The notes under the pieces: model-generated
Databases searched by the model: none
What the model was told of the DNA's origin: nothing
The model's input: only the letters and a program-made list of their open reading frames with translations
Position numbers and translations under genes: made by a program
Shown: positions 1 to 13,091 of the stretch, piece after piece
How positions within the stretch are numbered: the stretch's first letter is position 1
Layout: each line of letters begins with the position of its first letter
NCBI GenBank assembly: GCA_900239685.1
Contig: OENT01000414.1
Span: forward strand, 1-64,000
DNA from: Rotaria macrura
Lineage: Eukaryota > Rotifera > Eurotatoria > Philodinida > Philodinidae
DNA length: 64,000 bases
Direction of reading: 5' to 3'

Positions 1-1134
1 TTTGAGTGCCGAGTTACGTCCCTGTTAATAGTCACAGCCACAGCTATGACTGATATTTAAGTGGAGAGAGGAAATATTTTCTGCTAGCAGTTGATCCGCT
101 GTGCACATGAAAAATTCTTCCGACAAAGAAACTACTGAATTACACAGTTACGCAAGCAATGAGGGATTAAAATTTCACAGAATAGGACATTTTCGATGAA
201 ATTCTGACTGCTTAAGTCAAATAATATTTCGTATTGCTAATGTTGAAAACGATAATTGTCTAGATGAGCACATTGTGTTACCCAGGTGAATTAATCCGAT
301 AAGTCGGCGTAATTCGATGGGATTTCCAGAGACAGGTGTACAAATGGATACGACAACTGAGTCCTATTTTCTGCAATAGATACTAATTAGTACCTGCTTG
401 CATAACACTAGGAAGGGAAACACAATCTCACTCTTGAATCCCAATAGGATTTCGTTACTTTTATAAAAATAAACAGATGCAATCCGAATGGAGTCTGATT
501 GGATTCCGAGTAGAACAGATCGGATCCAATTATCGAAATAATTCTCCTGGGTACCATTTCACCAATAAAAAAGCTAGACTATGTATTGCTCCACTTTAGT
601 ATGTCAAACAGACAATTCGATACTGTTTTACAAAAGAATGACCAAGGTTGGGTATTGAAATGCGGGATAGAGGTACTCCCTAAATGATTACAGACAGAAA
701 AACTAGTACAACACTATGATTTACTGAAGTTTAATTTGTTTTTTCCATGAAATAAGAGGGAATGTTGCTTTGGTTGAACCTTTAATCTTGGTATTCATCT
801 GACTGGTGACATGTTTTAGTTTTTCATGTCACTTGACGATTTTTGTTTATTTATTGTGGCTCGATGCGAACATTGGAACCTTTTTAATACTTCTGGATGC
901 AGTGCTAGAGCAAATAGCAAAACATAAATTGCACGCTAACAGTACTAAGGATTCGAAAGATGTACAGCGAATACAGTGACAATACGAATGACATAGTGAA
1001 TAGGCTCAAGAGACGCAGAATAAAGCAGAAACACTCAATACAGGCGGGATAAAGAGGCAATAAAAACTATTGAGAGACTCGAGGTTTTTTAGAATATTGA
1101 CTATTCTTTTAATTTTTTCTTTCTCTTCCCTTAC
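1..1134. other. No gene recognised
   Basis: AT-rich sequence with no reading frame, repeat or RNA I can support. It should hold the 3' exons of the glycoside-hydrolase-like gene if that gene is intact, but none is evident on the minus strand. Confidence 0.4.
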
Positions 1135-1192
1135 AGCAGATCCGTCAATATGTCTCCTTGCTCTCGTATCCTTTGTTCGACAACATCGAATC
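1135..1192 (-). other. Possible small exon (exon-like on both strands)
   Basis: On the minus strand a 58-nt stretch lies between an AG and a GTAAGG donor-like site and reads as an open, amphipathic peptide (GFDVVEQRIREQGDILTDLL). Its phase (2 nt, then 18 codons, then 2 nt) would fit the phase-1 donor of the glycoside-hydrolase-like gene at 1384. On the plus strand the same spot follows a very strong 3' splice site: about 25 pyrimidines, then TTACAG ending at 1136, then an open stretch of 21 codons to a TAG. Only one reading, or neither, can be real. The minus peptide does not resemble the TIM-barrel continuation I would expect, so I leave it unassigned. Confidence 0.2.
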
Positions 1193-1383
1193 CTTTCAGT
1201 AGAGGGTTAGCGACGGTAACGCCGCGCTACTTGTAGATTTTATTTGAGAAAAAAAAGAAGAATTTCGTGAACAGTCAAATGCAGACACTTGCTTCGTCTA
1301 CTTTTTTGGCCAAACGTAATTAACACAAGAAACGAGAGAATCATTTTTCAAAACGCTTTTTTATGGAAATTAAAATTAATTAC

Positions 1384-2608
1384 CTGTAATTTGTGCAAAA
1401 TCTATCAATAATTGTAGAAAATATTGTTGAAATTCTACACTGGCTAATGACGCACAAACAGTTTTACAATGTGAACTTGGAAATAGCCATGCTTGATCTC
1501 TTCCCTTTGATCTAAAGCCTAAGGGTGGATAAATATATGGAATCAATTTAACTTGTTTAAATTCAGCATAGTCTAGCATATGCTGAATTGTTGACGGTAT
1601 TGAATTCTGATAAGGTTTCCATTGTTCTAAACGAATTTGTTCCCCCAATGATAACCATAAAATAGATTCCCAACCCCAATCATCTGTAGACTCTTGACGA
1701 CTTGACACATTTGCGTTCGATGGTGCAAACGTTAGACTCTTTATTCCAATTTGTGAACACCGATCAATTAAACGTTTGTATTCGTCGATGCCATGCACAG
1801 TTGACACATCGATTTGATAATCATTGCTATCCCAGCCGACAGCATGTTTTATAGATTGTTTATGCTGTGGAACAGGATAAAAGAAATTCGTTGCATTTTC
1901 GTACGCTTGTCTTTCAGCGTAATTAATATCATTAGTATGCCAATAGGGAGAGAGCTGATAGAAGCCAATAAGAAAACCTTCACTTAAATAAGACCGATTT
2001 ATTCCTATTGAATATGAACTTGTTACTGTTTGATTATTGGCTGTTAAAGAATAGTGACCAAATGGGTGCTGCCATGTAACGAATATTCCTAGCGAAGTTA
2101 ACTTATTTCGTAAGAAAACCGAATGCTGTTTATTTAGATCTTGTCGATTTTGAATGATTGAAGCCGATGATATCAATTGATTAGTCAACGTAAACGTTGT
2201 TTCAATCGATGTTATGCTTTGATTATTGATGTTTGTAAAGTAAATTTGTTTCTCGAGAAATTCCCATCGGAATTGCAGTGTGTAAATAATGGTCAATTCA
2301 TAGTTCATTTTATTTGAACAAGAATAAGTAAAATTAATCGAATGTGGATCTACTTTGTAATCAATTAAGTTTGAACAAACAAGTTGAATATTATCGAGGA
2401 AAACGAAACTTGTTTCATTTGCAACTGTTATCAATTGTGATTTGTAATTAAAAGACGTTATTTGTCCGTTCGATAAATTGAATTGAACAGTTAAGTATTC
2501 ATTCGATAGTTCGAATAGATTTTCATGATGATGATGGCTCATCATTGGCTTTGAACAAGAAGTAATTGTGAATGCCAATGCAAGATTCATGAGAAATATG
2601 AAATACAT
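1384..2608 (-). CDS. Secreted glycoside-hydrolase-like protein, 5' exon only
   Basis: About 408 codons on the minus strand from an ATG at 2608. Residues 1-20 form a hydrophobic signal peptide, followed by a His run (HHHH). Residues 45-190 look like the beta-sandwich that precedes the catalytic barrel in several glycosidase clans. From about residue 265 the protein reads like the start of a TIM barrel, with strand-like segments around GIKSLTFAPSN and KLIPYIYPPLGF, the layout of GH36/GH31-type enzymes. I cannot name the family or see the catalytic acids. The frame closes eight codon positions after a good donor (ATTACAG|GTAATT, GT at 1383-1382), so this is most likely an exon in phase 1 whose remainder lies downstream. 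I found no convincing next exon in 1-1375. Either the gene continues beyond the window or it is truncated within the barrel and dead. Confidence 0.55.
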
Positions 2609-5600
2609 TTTTCAATGCACTCTAAAAGATTCAAAAACAGAATCAAAACGAATAATGAATGAAAAAAATGTTGTTTCTACCACTCCTTCATAGACTGCAA
2701 CGATGTTCAACTTAAGAATTCGGACTGATCTAAATTTGAACAGAGCAGTGAAAAATCTAGAAAAAAGTTCGTATTGAGAACATATCGGATGAATAACTAA
2801 AACAACGCTATGATAGTTATGTTCGATGAATGTATTCTCAACTTGTATAATTATGTATTACGGATTTATATAAATATTTCCACATTGAACTTCTACTCTA
2901 TCATTTGTTCATTTCATTGAGCGTGGCTGCAATGTAAATATTTGATTCAATTCTCAGATAAACCATCAAGAAAAACCTTCATTTTTCTCTATGATCACAG
3001 ATCAACAATAAATGTCACTAAAAGGGACAACATTTATATTTCGTCTTTGTCTCGGTTAGATTTCTTCATAGAAATTTTCAATAATTCGCAAAAGATTGGT
3101 TTTTTAATTTTCTACAAAATCATACCGACATTTTTATTCTTAACTTCAAACTAAAGACAATGACTGATAAATACAGAATTTCTCCGATCGAATAAAATCG
3201 TCGAGCGCCTTCTTCTTCAAAGTTGAAACTCTGTAACCTGTCATCTGACATCTTTCAAGCATATTCAAGAATGATTTTCAAAGTGGTTAAATTGGTTTTT
3301 TTTTCGAAAAAAGCAAACGTCTTTCAATCAATTTCCATGATCCAGGCGTGACTTTTTTCCAAGGAAATCCAAAAAGATCCAAGATCAAACCAAGTACAGT
3401 TATTTCATCTGAGTACCACGTCCTATTGCCACCATAAACATTCAGTGTGCTGTATTGTTCATTCCTAGTCGAAATATAAAAACATAACTTGAAACGCTGT
3501 AGCTCCGATCACAATCTAGGAGACTGTTGAAATGTCGGAAAACTACGAGATAAAGTTGGTCGCTCATTTTGCAACTTTTCTGCGATAAAACTTGTTGGGT
3601 GAGCTACAACAAACATCAATACTGATATCTATTCGAACATATTTAGAAGATAGAGCCATTCATGATGCAGTTTGGGCAAAGCATAACTATGAAATTCGTA
3701 AAGGTGGATTTTGTACTATTCGATTTGTTTTTAAACTAAACTTTTAGATCGGCATTCCCGTTTTATTTTTGTATAGATTTAAAAGACAAAATTTTGAAGA
3801 CTAAAAGGGCGAATTTTTACGAAGACAATGTTTTCAATGGTACATCTGTTAATCTTACTTCTGTTTCCATAGATTCAATCTGTGTACGAGCTTATTAAAC
3901 GCATCGATTTTCTAGTTCACTGGCTTAATTCACACAGTAACCTTTCTCTCGACTAACTTCGATGCATAATGTTCCGATTTTGTCTGAACTTCAAGGGAAA
4001 CGTTTTCGGTTGTTTTCCCTATACTTCGACTAACTCTAGATAAAAAACAAACGATGATCCTTGACAATTGGAGAGTTACAGAGAAATAGTATGGCTATGC
4101 TGAAAATTAAAACTGGTAAAATTATTGGTTTAAAAGTTTCTAACAATATATGACAACTAGTCACCGTTTAATATTTGAACGGATAACTTTCTCTTATTTT
4201 CTCGATCATTTGAGAGAGTTCGTCGAGTTACATAGGTAAACGAAGTGTTCCGTATCTTTGAAAGGTAATTTGTAATGTACGTATATGACGTTCAGAATTT
4301 AGATCTTGCTCCTCTCATATTTGGAAATAATTCTATCTAACACATTTGTCCGGTCATATTATTTTTAAATTCTCTCTTTACAAATATGAAACATGACTTT
4401 GCCAATGTAACTCAACGACCTCTCTTGAAAGACCGAGAAAAAAATAAGAAGATATTCTAATCGAATTCTCCATGCTGTGCGTCATACTTGGGTTTAAAAT
4501 ACCGAGAAAATTGAATACTTCCGTCAGTGCACATCAGCAGTAGCTAGTATTTGAAATCACTTGGTTTGGTGTCGAAAAACTTCAATTTGATCGAAATAAA
4601 TCGAGTCTTTTCCACTAACTACAGTTCTATTTCCATTGTGAGTTTCGTAAAAATGAATGTTGCATATATACAAATTCAACTGACTGTAGTCGCTTCTTCA
4701 TTTGCATAGGTGAATTTTATTCAACGAAATGATCCTACTGTTTCGATGCCGTGGATTAAAAGGACAAAATGAATTATTTGAGCACACATGATGGATTAGG
4801 TTAAGAAAGAAAGTAACAAAGCGTGATCAGTTCATTTTGTATGTTTTTATTCGAATATATTTCTAATACTTATGAAGAACGCGCTCAAACTTCTACTGAA
4901 AACCTATAAGCATACTTGTGCTGTTCGACAAAAATGCTGCTTCGTGGTTTCGAAACTCATCTGTTGAAAAGCGAATATTATACAAGTACGTAAAGATATG
5001 ATGATTCGTTGTTGTCATTTTATCAGTCTTTTTATTTGTTTTCATTATCGTTCTGTCCATGAAGAATAATCTTAACGTAGAAAGAAAAGCTAAAATTCAG
5101 AGAATAAAAACGTTGATTAACATTGTTCGTGCCGAAACGACGACAGGAAATAATCTCTCCTCATCACAGTGACTGAAATCGGGAGAAAAGCAAAAATTAC
5201 AAATACTAATATAGTAATTCTTACTGACAGGATTCACATTCAAATGTTTAATTGTTGTTGCCGTTTTACATTGTATTTAACATATGATATTAAGATCTGC
5301 TAGCGTTGTTTAATCAAATGATTTCGATTAATCAATCTCTGTTTTATTTCTATGAAAACGTTATTGATCTTTGGATATCTTTTCAGAACACTGCGGCAGT
5401 TTGCTGACAAATATTGCCCGTGCCGATTTTAATAAAAATGTTGCGCTCTTCTTTCTTTGTTTTGTATCTGTCTCGGTTCAGGAACATAGAAACATACCGA
5501 TTCGCTACATCGTTTTTTTTTCTATTTCCCCGGATGTCTCTCCAAGTTATGAGCAAGTACACGAGAGATCTTCTTGTTATAGTTTGAATGCTAATCAAAT

Positions 5601-8600
5601 CTTCTTCCAGCATCGTTGATAAGTGTTCGATTTCAATCCATGCGTGTCTAAAAGCCAATGTCCAATCGACTAACCACAACTAAGACGGGCTTCTAGATAT
5701 TTTTCGAATTACTTTACAAATCAATAGTAAATATGATATAAATATGTTTTGAATATATGAATTAACTTTCAAATTATAATAACGACTGTTAGTATGCACT
5801 GAATATATCGGTTTAACTTTTGAAAAATCCCTGATTAAATTAGAAAGTTACAGGGACATGGCGACGAGCACATATTGGTTCTCTCTGATAACTCGATTTA
5901 GGTATCCTCTCGTCTTTTGTCCCTATTTCTAGTTAGTCTGCATGTCTTGTCATCGTATATGAAACAATGTTCTTCATACCTCCTCGAAAAATGTGAATTC
6001 GATCCCTTTAATTTCTCTAGAGTACTTCGGGGATATATCAGATAATTATGTTCGTAAGGCCGATCTGTTGATAGTACTCCTAATTGCATAGAGCGTTTGT
6101 TAATTTGATCGGCAATACTAGTCAATGGATATAAATTAGCGCGTTACATCGCTGTCGTAGACTGTAATTAGAGATTTCTGCATGTCCTACGAATACTTAG
6201 ACATTCTTGTTTCAGGAAAGTTGCTCTACGTTTGATCACAGCACTACTTGTATAGTTTTATTTAGAAAAGAATCAAGATATATTGTTTCAAACGCAGAGA
6301 CGACGTAGATGTAGCGGGAAGGGGGCTCAGGCTTCTCAACATAGAAAATGCCCCGAAATAGGGGTAGTCTTAATTAAATTTCTACAAGATTGGATCATTC
6401 ATACGGAATTTTTCAAAGCAGCCGAGGAGGGAAGGAATAATGTGGTACCTCAATCCTTCCCGATATTTATTTCCCGGTTAAAAGCAATAACGAGAATACG
6501 AAAACACCGTGTATCTTTACGCTGCTGGTTAAAATAAATGAAACACCCAAGTTTTTTGGTAAGTTCTTAACAATCAGCGTGATTTTGTTCAATCCACACA
6601 TCCCTCATACTCTTCTCGTACGAAAACACGAACCATCATTCACTAATCTTACTTATGAGTTGTCTTGTGAAGTTAAAGAAATTTTACTGGATTCTCAATT
6701 ATTGTCATGAAATTCTTTGAAAACTGGAGGAAAAGAGAGATTCTACTGTGAAATTCAATCTATCAATCTAGAGTTAGTCATTTAGAAAGTTTCTGGAAAA
6801 CTTTCATCTGTTCGATGACTTCATATTCATGTTGTTAATGGTAGACGGAATCTAGCAGAACTGCCAAAACTACAGATGAATGACAGATAGGCAAGAATCT
6901 TTTTAGATTTCTCCGAGTATTAACACAAACTGTCCAATGAATGCTCAAGCATCTGAAATGCGAGTGGTCAACGAGGATACCCTCCTCTCGCATTATCAGC
7001 TTACTAGAGAATAATATTGACCTTCAAAATTTCCTAATAGCAAATATCTTTTCAATAACTTATGATTAGCTAAGGTAAAATGAATGCAACTTTAACGTTA
7101 AGTAGATCAAACTAGTTCTAAACGTTTTACAAGACTGCCATAAAGTTTACATCGATGCTTAATTAGATATACGCAGGAGAATGTAAAAATTTCGAAATTC
7201 TGTGAATCTTGACCATGCCAATATCTTCACTACTTCTCCGTGGATAGAGAAACAGCCACGTCTGATTTTGTTTGACTAGGAAAAACGCATTAAAAGTTTT
7301 CTCACTTCTCAAATTTTGATATTTGAGTAGCTGAAATAATTCTCTTGCAAGAATGTTCGGCTCTTGAAACTTCCGTGATATATAAATGATCTAGAAAATT
7401 TCTCGACGGTGGATGAGATGTTTGACTGCCCAGAACTGTAAGATTCCAGCGCTCCTTTAAGTCGATCACGATATAAAACCGAATAAACTATGTTGGGTAC
7501 ATCAACATGTGAAGAAAGCGATGCGAGTAATTACGTATTATTTATTGACACAACATCAGTAAACAATATCGGAATACATATTTCATCATTCACTTATCTA
7601 ATCCATTGACTTCGACTAGTCGCATCACTGTGCAAATTACGATCATGAGTAAACAAAACATTTCCTTGTAGACCTGAAAACAGAGAGTGGAATTTTAGCT
7701 CGATCGGGAACATAAATGTTTGATTTACTTGAGGACATTCTTCAGATGAAGGCAATGGCTAATGTTCACTTTAAGTACATTTTGAATCGATTACTTTTCG
7801 TTTCTTCGTCGAACGTGTATTCGGAAATGCATTGATTTCAATCAATGAAATGATAACGATCATAAAAAGGCAAGTATAAGCGTATTTCCTTGGAAGTTCA
7901 ATCGATTTTTGAAATCTCGTCTACATTTAAAGAAGTTCATTCAAAGAATACACGCATACAATACAACTGTTGAACATATCTGAAAAATATCCAATCTTTT
8001 GATATGTTTCAATTAGAAAATTATGTTGATTCCATGATGTTATGTTTGCTGATGACTAAATTAAGATTGGTAATTGAGACATGATTAGTATACTAGATTA
8101 AATTAGCTGGTATGTACTGTATGTCAAACAGGTTAATATTCTTACGGAATACAATAAGTTATAAAGTTGCACGTCAACTTCATTGAAGTAAAATATTTTA
8201 CTGTCATATGATCAAACCTTTCCTTTTCACGGAGTACAAATAAAATTCATGGTCTTGAACAGTAAACTTTGTTCTTGTTCGAACGCATCCTTTTTAACTG
8301 AATCATGATAGTGTATTCTTTATCGTGGTAGTAAAAATGAATTGTGCATTTCACAGAGTATCGTCATATTTGGTCACATAGGGTATGTGTCAATCAGAGG
8401 GAGACGATGTTCGATGCAGATTAGTTTGCCTTCAACGACTATCTGGATTGATACGACATTTATGTGACTGTTTATGCCAGTGGGTGTCTTTTTATGAAGC
8501 TGAAACCATCAAATTCAGATCCTTCAATAACAGACAGATTAGCCGTTGGAATTACTTGAAATATTATATAAGAGTTAAAACTGATAGATTTTACAGTTTT

Positions 8601-8940
8601 TATTCTTAAATTCTATTGATCGAGCCAACCTTGAATGATATAGAGGTTTATAAATCATCATTTTGGTTTTAAATCCAAAGATTTAGAAGTTTTCTTCACG
8701 ATACGTGTTGTGAAGCATTCACATTTTTCAGCGTTTGTATTCATCCTTTAACAAACGAAAAAACATAAAGATGAAGAGCACCCAACTCAGTTGGTTTTTT
8801 TCCTATGTAGACGCTGTTGAAAAGTGTGTTATCAGTACAAACACACCCATCTCATTCAACTGTTTACTTAAGAAAAAATAATTAAATAGAAAAACGTGTT
8901 GCTTTTCTTAACAACAGTCACATCAAATAAAAGATTTAGA
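2609..8940. other. 6.3-kb gene-poor spacer
   Basis: Only short frames (under 100 codons) with no recognisable motif, often overlapping on both strands (for example 5371-5679). No tRNA-like cloverleaf, tandem repeat or terminal inverted repeat was seen. Regulatory sequence for the divergent flanking genes (start at 2608 on minus, 8941 on plus) should lie at its two ends but cannot be delimited. Confidence 0.5.
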
Positions 8941-11463
8941 ATGAATACCTTTGATGCAGCATTATTACTGATCATCGCCCTTGTGAATGTCTCGGAAAGT
9001 ATTTTTCGTACTACAATTAGTTTAAATGAAAACGATCTGCATCATCCTCGTCACGGTAGAGTCGATAATCCAAACGTTCAGGTAGAATATGATTGTGCAC
9101 TTCGAGCGTTTACAATTGAAATGGCCGGATATATTGCACCGGCATCGTCGAAAACGAACTGGACAGCACTTTGTTTAAGCGCCTTTCAAATGAATCAATG
9201 CAACAGCACGTCACATGTTACTTATCAATCTTTCAACCGGACGACACCATACAAGGCAGCATCAAAAATTCAAAAGCCATCGTGCCAACATACAGTGTTC
9301 GTGTATGATTCGAAAGGGAATGATCTATTCGATGGAACATTCGAACGGCCAATGAAAACTGTTCAAGCAGCCTTAGCTCATTCACGTGTTCTGCGTACTA
9401 TTCATCGAAGTGATAAAACATTATGTATCATTATACGTGGAGGAACCTACTATTTAGGTACAAATGCTACTACGACGAGCAGTCAAATTGGTGCAATTGC
9501 ATTAACAACAAATGATAGTAATCTTGTTATTGAAAACTATCAAGATGAACAAGTTATATTGAGTGGTGGTACATTACTAAATTTACGATGGTCGACTTAC
9601 GCCAAAACATTAGATGGCGGTCTAATAATGAAAGCTCAAATACCATCGTATATCAATCTTGAACAATTCAATGAGCTCTATGTTGATGGTAGAAGAGCGA
9701 TTGTTGCTAAATATCCGAATGGTGATCCTTCTACACAAGGTTTGTATGCAAAAGATCCCGGCTTTTCTTACGATGCAAACAGATGGCTTCCGCCGATGTT
9801 CAATAAAAGCGTGGAAATTCATGTACAGGAACCTTATCGAAATGGTACAGTGTTCACGAATTATCAACTTGGTCTAGGTGGAGGTGCTTCTGTTTTTAAT
9901 CCATCGACTAATTTTTGGAGTACGGATTCACCGCCACAAGGCAATAATTACGTCGTCCCTCGTGGTCTTGTCGTCAAAAATGGTGCATTACCTCATATTA
10001 GTAATTGGAGTAAGCCTACGACTGGTTTTGTGCATGCATTTCATTCTGGTTATTGGGGTAGTTGGGTATTTGAAATAGCATCGATCAATAGTACGGAAAA
10101 TACTATCGTATTCGGACGAGGAGGCTTTCAAGAGGCACGCGGCTCTGGTAGTGGCGGTGCATTTTATGTTGCAAACATTTTCGAAGAACTCGATTCGCCC
10201 AATGAATGGTTTCTAGACAAAGATACTCGAACACTCTATTTCATGCCAAACGAAAGTATGCCTCAAGTTTTCGTGGCTAGTCAAATACCATGTCTCATCT
10301 CTATTAGTGGCAGTAATGTTCAAGATTCAGTTGAAAATGTGCTCATTCAAGGTTTAACATTGGCACATACGAGTCATACCTATATGAGAGATTACATGGT
10401 ACCGAGTGGGGGTGATTGGTCTGTTCATCGAGGAGGTACCCTATTTATGACAAATACGAAACACATCACTATTACACACAATGTATTTACACAATTGGGT
10501 AGCAATGGAATGGCTTTGATCGATTATAACTATGCTACATCGATCACGTTGAATGAATTCGTATGGTTAGCCGATTCGGCTATCATTCTTGTTGGCAGTA
10601 CAAATGGAATCGATGGTTTTAGTGTGGCAAGTCAACCTGCCTTTACACTCATACAATCAAATCTCATACATGAAACTGGCATTTATATTAAACAATCATC
10701 ACCTGTATTCGTTGCTGTCAGTCGTAGTGTGTCTGTGATTGGAAATCTTATGTTCAATATACCACGAGCGGCAATCAATATCAATGATGGTTTCTATGGT
10801 AATCATACTGTTAGCTGGAACGTCATATTCAATACTGTCCGGGAAACAAGTGATCACGGACCTATCAACACATGGGATCGACAGCCATTTTTAAGTGATG
10901 CCGTAAAACCAGGGTTACCATCACTTTGGCAACATGAGAGTTATATTCATCACAATACTCTGTTCAATAACTACAATTCTTTTTATCCCATCGATCATGA
11001 TGACGGCAGTTGTTTTTATGAAGATAGTTATAATTTCCAAGTGTATGGTGGTAAGAAAAATTATTTGGGCCATTCTAAATTCGACCATCATGAAATTTAT
11101 GTGTATCCTGATACGAAATCGAGTCAGGGTACCGGTGTATGTATTGCAGATCAAGCGCCCTCTCGGGGGTCTAGTGGTTGGAATGAAATTTGGATAAATA
11201 ACACTTGTACACTGTATAAAAGTCCAGTGCCATACAACATCTGGTATTGCAATACAGCGGATCTGTTTGTACCCTATTTAGCTTTTAACAAAATCTATGT
11301 ACCATTCGGTACCGAAGTAGCATTTACATGCATAGTTAACGGTAGTAGTGTAAATCTCAATTTAGAGCAATGGCAGTCATACGGATTGGACATTGGAACC
11401 ATTGTGCAACCAGTACCTGATATTCAAACCATTATTCAGTGGGGTCGTGACATGTTGCAATGA
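8941..11463 (+). CDS. Secreted right-handed parallel beta-helix protein (pectate-lyase-like fold)
   Basis: Single open frame of 840 residues. I start at the ATG at 8941 rather than the in-frame one at 8896, because it places a typical signal peptide (NTFDAALLLIIALVNVSES) at the N-terminus. Residues about 125-145 carry the entry motif of secreted beta-helix proteins (GNDLFDGT...P.KTVQAAL). GGTYYLG follows, then many short strand-turn repeats with N/G/S turns over about residues 150-680, for example ITHNVFTQLG, SITLNEFVWLADSAI and VIGNLMFNIPRAAININD. The family includes polysaccharide lyases and glycosidases, and the catalytic activity cannot be read from sequence. There are many NxT/NxS sequons and several cysteines, as expected for an extracellular protein. 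It is 2.5 kb without an intron in a genome where neighbours have many, compatible with retroposition or horizontal acquisition (inference). The frame is intact throughout. Confidence 0.8.
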   Translation: MNTFDAALLLIIALVNVSESIFRTTISLNENDLHHPRHGRVDNPNVQVEYDCALRAFTIEMAGYIAPASSKTNWTALCLSAFQMNQCNSTSHVTYQSFNRTTPYKAASKIQKPSCQHTVFVYDSKGNDLFDGTFERPMKTVQAALAHSRVLRTIHRSDKTLCIIIRGGTYYLGTNATTTSSQIGAIALTTNDSNLVIENYQDEQVILSGGTLLNLRWSTYAKTLDGGLIMKAQIPSYINLEQFNELYVDGRRAIVAKYPNGDPSTQGLYAKDPGFSYDANRWLPPMFNKSVEIHVQEPYRNGTVFTNYQLGLGGGASVFNPSTNFWSTDSPPQGNNYVVPRGLVVKNGALPHISNWSKPTTGFVHAFHSGYWGSWVFEIASINSTENTIVFGRGGFQEARGSGSGGAFYVANIFEELDSPNEWFLDKDTRTLYFMPNESMPQVFVASQIPCLISISGSNVQDSVENVLIQGLTLAHTSHTYMRDYMVPSGGDWSVHRGGTLFMTNTKHITITHNVFTQLGSNGMALIDYNYATSITLNEFVWLADSAIILVGSTNGIDGFSVASQPAFTLIQSNLIHETGIYIKQSSPVFVAVSRSVSVIGNLMFNIPRAAININDGFYGNHTVSWNVIFNTVRETSDHGPINTWDRQPFLSDAVKPGLPSLWQHESYIHHNTLFNNYNSFYPIDHDDGSCFYEDSYNFQVYGGKKNYLGHSKFDHHEIYVYPDTKSSQGTGVCIADQAPSRGSSGWNEIWINNTCTLYKSPVPYNIWYCNTADLFVPYLAFNKIYVPFGTEVAFTCIVNGSSVNLNLEQWQSYGLDIGTIVQPVPDIQTIIQWGRDMLQ

Positions 11464-11801
11464 GCATTACAACCATTGATGATCAAAAAGTGTGACTACG
11501 CACCGCAATGTGATTTTTTCTTATTGCAATTTTTGTTTTCTGTATTAGTTTAAGATTTTTCATATAGATTCTAGAACAGAAGAAATAGTTAGTATTATTG
11601 ATCAACATGTACTATGCACAATGATTGTATTGTTTTGATTAATACGAATAATAGAGAATATCGAATTGACAGAAATATCACTTGTTAGTTTTATGTGACG
11701 AGTCTAAGAAAAAGGCGTGGTAACGCAAAACTTACTTTTCCGCGACTAAGTATCAATATATCTGTATGTATTATACATATCAGCGTCGAATTTCGGATTC
11801 A
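11464..11801. other. 3' flank, no gene
   Basis: AT-rich sequence following the beta-helix gene; presumably contains its 3' UTR. No further feature seen. Confidence 0.4.
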
Positions 11802-12270
11802 ATTCAATTATCAGATCCGCCTAGGCCAATATATGTAGATCGCTCACTTTGAACTGTAGTCTAGCTTTAAATCGCGGGAGAAATGTTTTGGTTAAAACTC
11901 CAATCAGCCTCTTGATAGACATTGGATTCGAAGTCTTTTTGTGGAACCATATTGAAATAGCGGTGCCTCAGATATAGCAATAATAAATGAAGAAACAAAG
12001 TTAAATTTTCTAGACCTATTGATAGCCTTTAATAAAAATATAGTCCTTTGTAAATATTGATAGAAAAAACTACAAATTCTACTTTAATTTCTTTATTGAA
12101 GATTGCAACATTAGAGATATTACTGTTTCAACATGATTTCATAAAAGCAGTTCGAATTAAATATCTATCAAGAGGCTCGTTGTAGTTTTAATGAAAAATT
12201 TACTTCGAATCCAGCATTGGACTAGTTCAAAGCGAGCGATTCTGATTGGTCAAGGTGGATCGGAGATTGA
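11802..12270. repeat. Degenerate foldback (long inverted-repeat) element, about 470 bp
   Basis: The two ends are inverted copies of each other over most of about 200 bp. Left blocks ATCGCTCACTTTGAACT, AAAACTCCAATCAGCC and AGCCTCTTGATAGACATT reappear on the opposite strand on the right as ATCGCTCGCTTTGAACT, AAAACTACAACGAGCC and AGCCTCTTGATAGATATT, in the same order and with similar spacing. The left outer part has a short insertion between the first two blocks. The centre is AT-rich without coding potential. No clear target duplication remains, so the element is old. Best description: a foldback/MITE-type non-autonomous DNA transposon. Confidence 0.65.
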
Positions 12271-13091
12271 ACACTGACACATATAGATGAGATTTTACCA
12301 AAGAGTACATGGATGTAAGAAAGACATTCTCATCGATTTTTCATATTCAGTGCGCAATAGAATCCATGAGGATCATTTTTTATTCGATTCTGATCTGCGA
12401 TATTACAGTTTGCAGCAGATTTATGCACCGTTCATCCTGACTGTGAATGTTCTATCATACAAAGATTCATGCTTGTACACATTCAGTGTCGTGCCCGAAA
12501 AAGGTGAGGAAAATGTTTTAGCACTATGTTCGAGTAAAACGAATGAGCATTGCCAGTATAAATGAGAGCCACCTGAACGGCTTATTGATCGCTTCCACTA
12601 TAAAAATAGATCATTTCATAAGCAAGATGAAATATCAATGAGTATTTGTTTTTTTGCCAAAAGGCACTTGTCCACACTCTACGGTTCAGCAATCTTTGAG
12701 CAATACTTTCGTACAGAGCAAATATGATGTTTGTCTCAATATGAGACGTCTCTAGAATGTTTTTAACTATGAGGGATGTGTAATTTTTTCCAGTTAGTCA
12801 ATATCCAACTCAGTGACAACCGATCATCTTAAAATTTGTGCCAAAGCAACATAAAGTTTTAATAAAGTGGTGTTTGATGTAAATATTAAAGTAAAAGCAG
12901 ATAGGCATAGCTATTTGAACGGGTTAAATAGGATCAATTAAGAATCATTTTGAATAGTCATCCCTACTGGTTTAGATCAACATGGAAAGATAAAATTTAC
13001 ACGTGATCATTTCTAAATAAACGAGCAAACAAAAGATAACGATGTAAAAATATTTTATGCGCATAATAATTGTGATAATAAGTGGAAAGAC
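12271..13091. other. Spacer with an unassigned 92-codon frame
   Basis: A plus frame at 12287-12565 is open for 92 codons and abuts the foldback element. It shows no signal peptide, domain or splice support, and I do not call it a gene. The rest, up to the desaturase-family gene, shows nothing recognisable. Confidence 0.35.

Noticed and set aside
8896..8940. Earlier ATG of the beta-helix gene
   Set aside because: It would put 15 extra residues before an otherwise typical signal peptide.
9622..11197. Several 66-87 codon frames within 9.6-11.2 kb
   Set aside because: They are shadows of the beta-helix gene in other frames.
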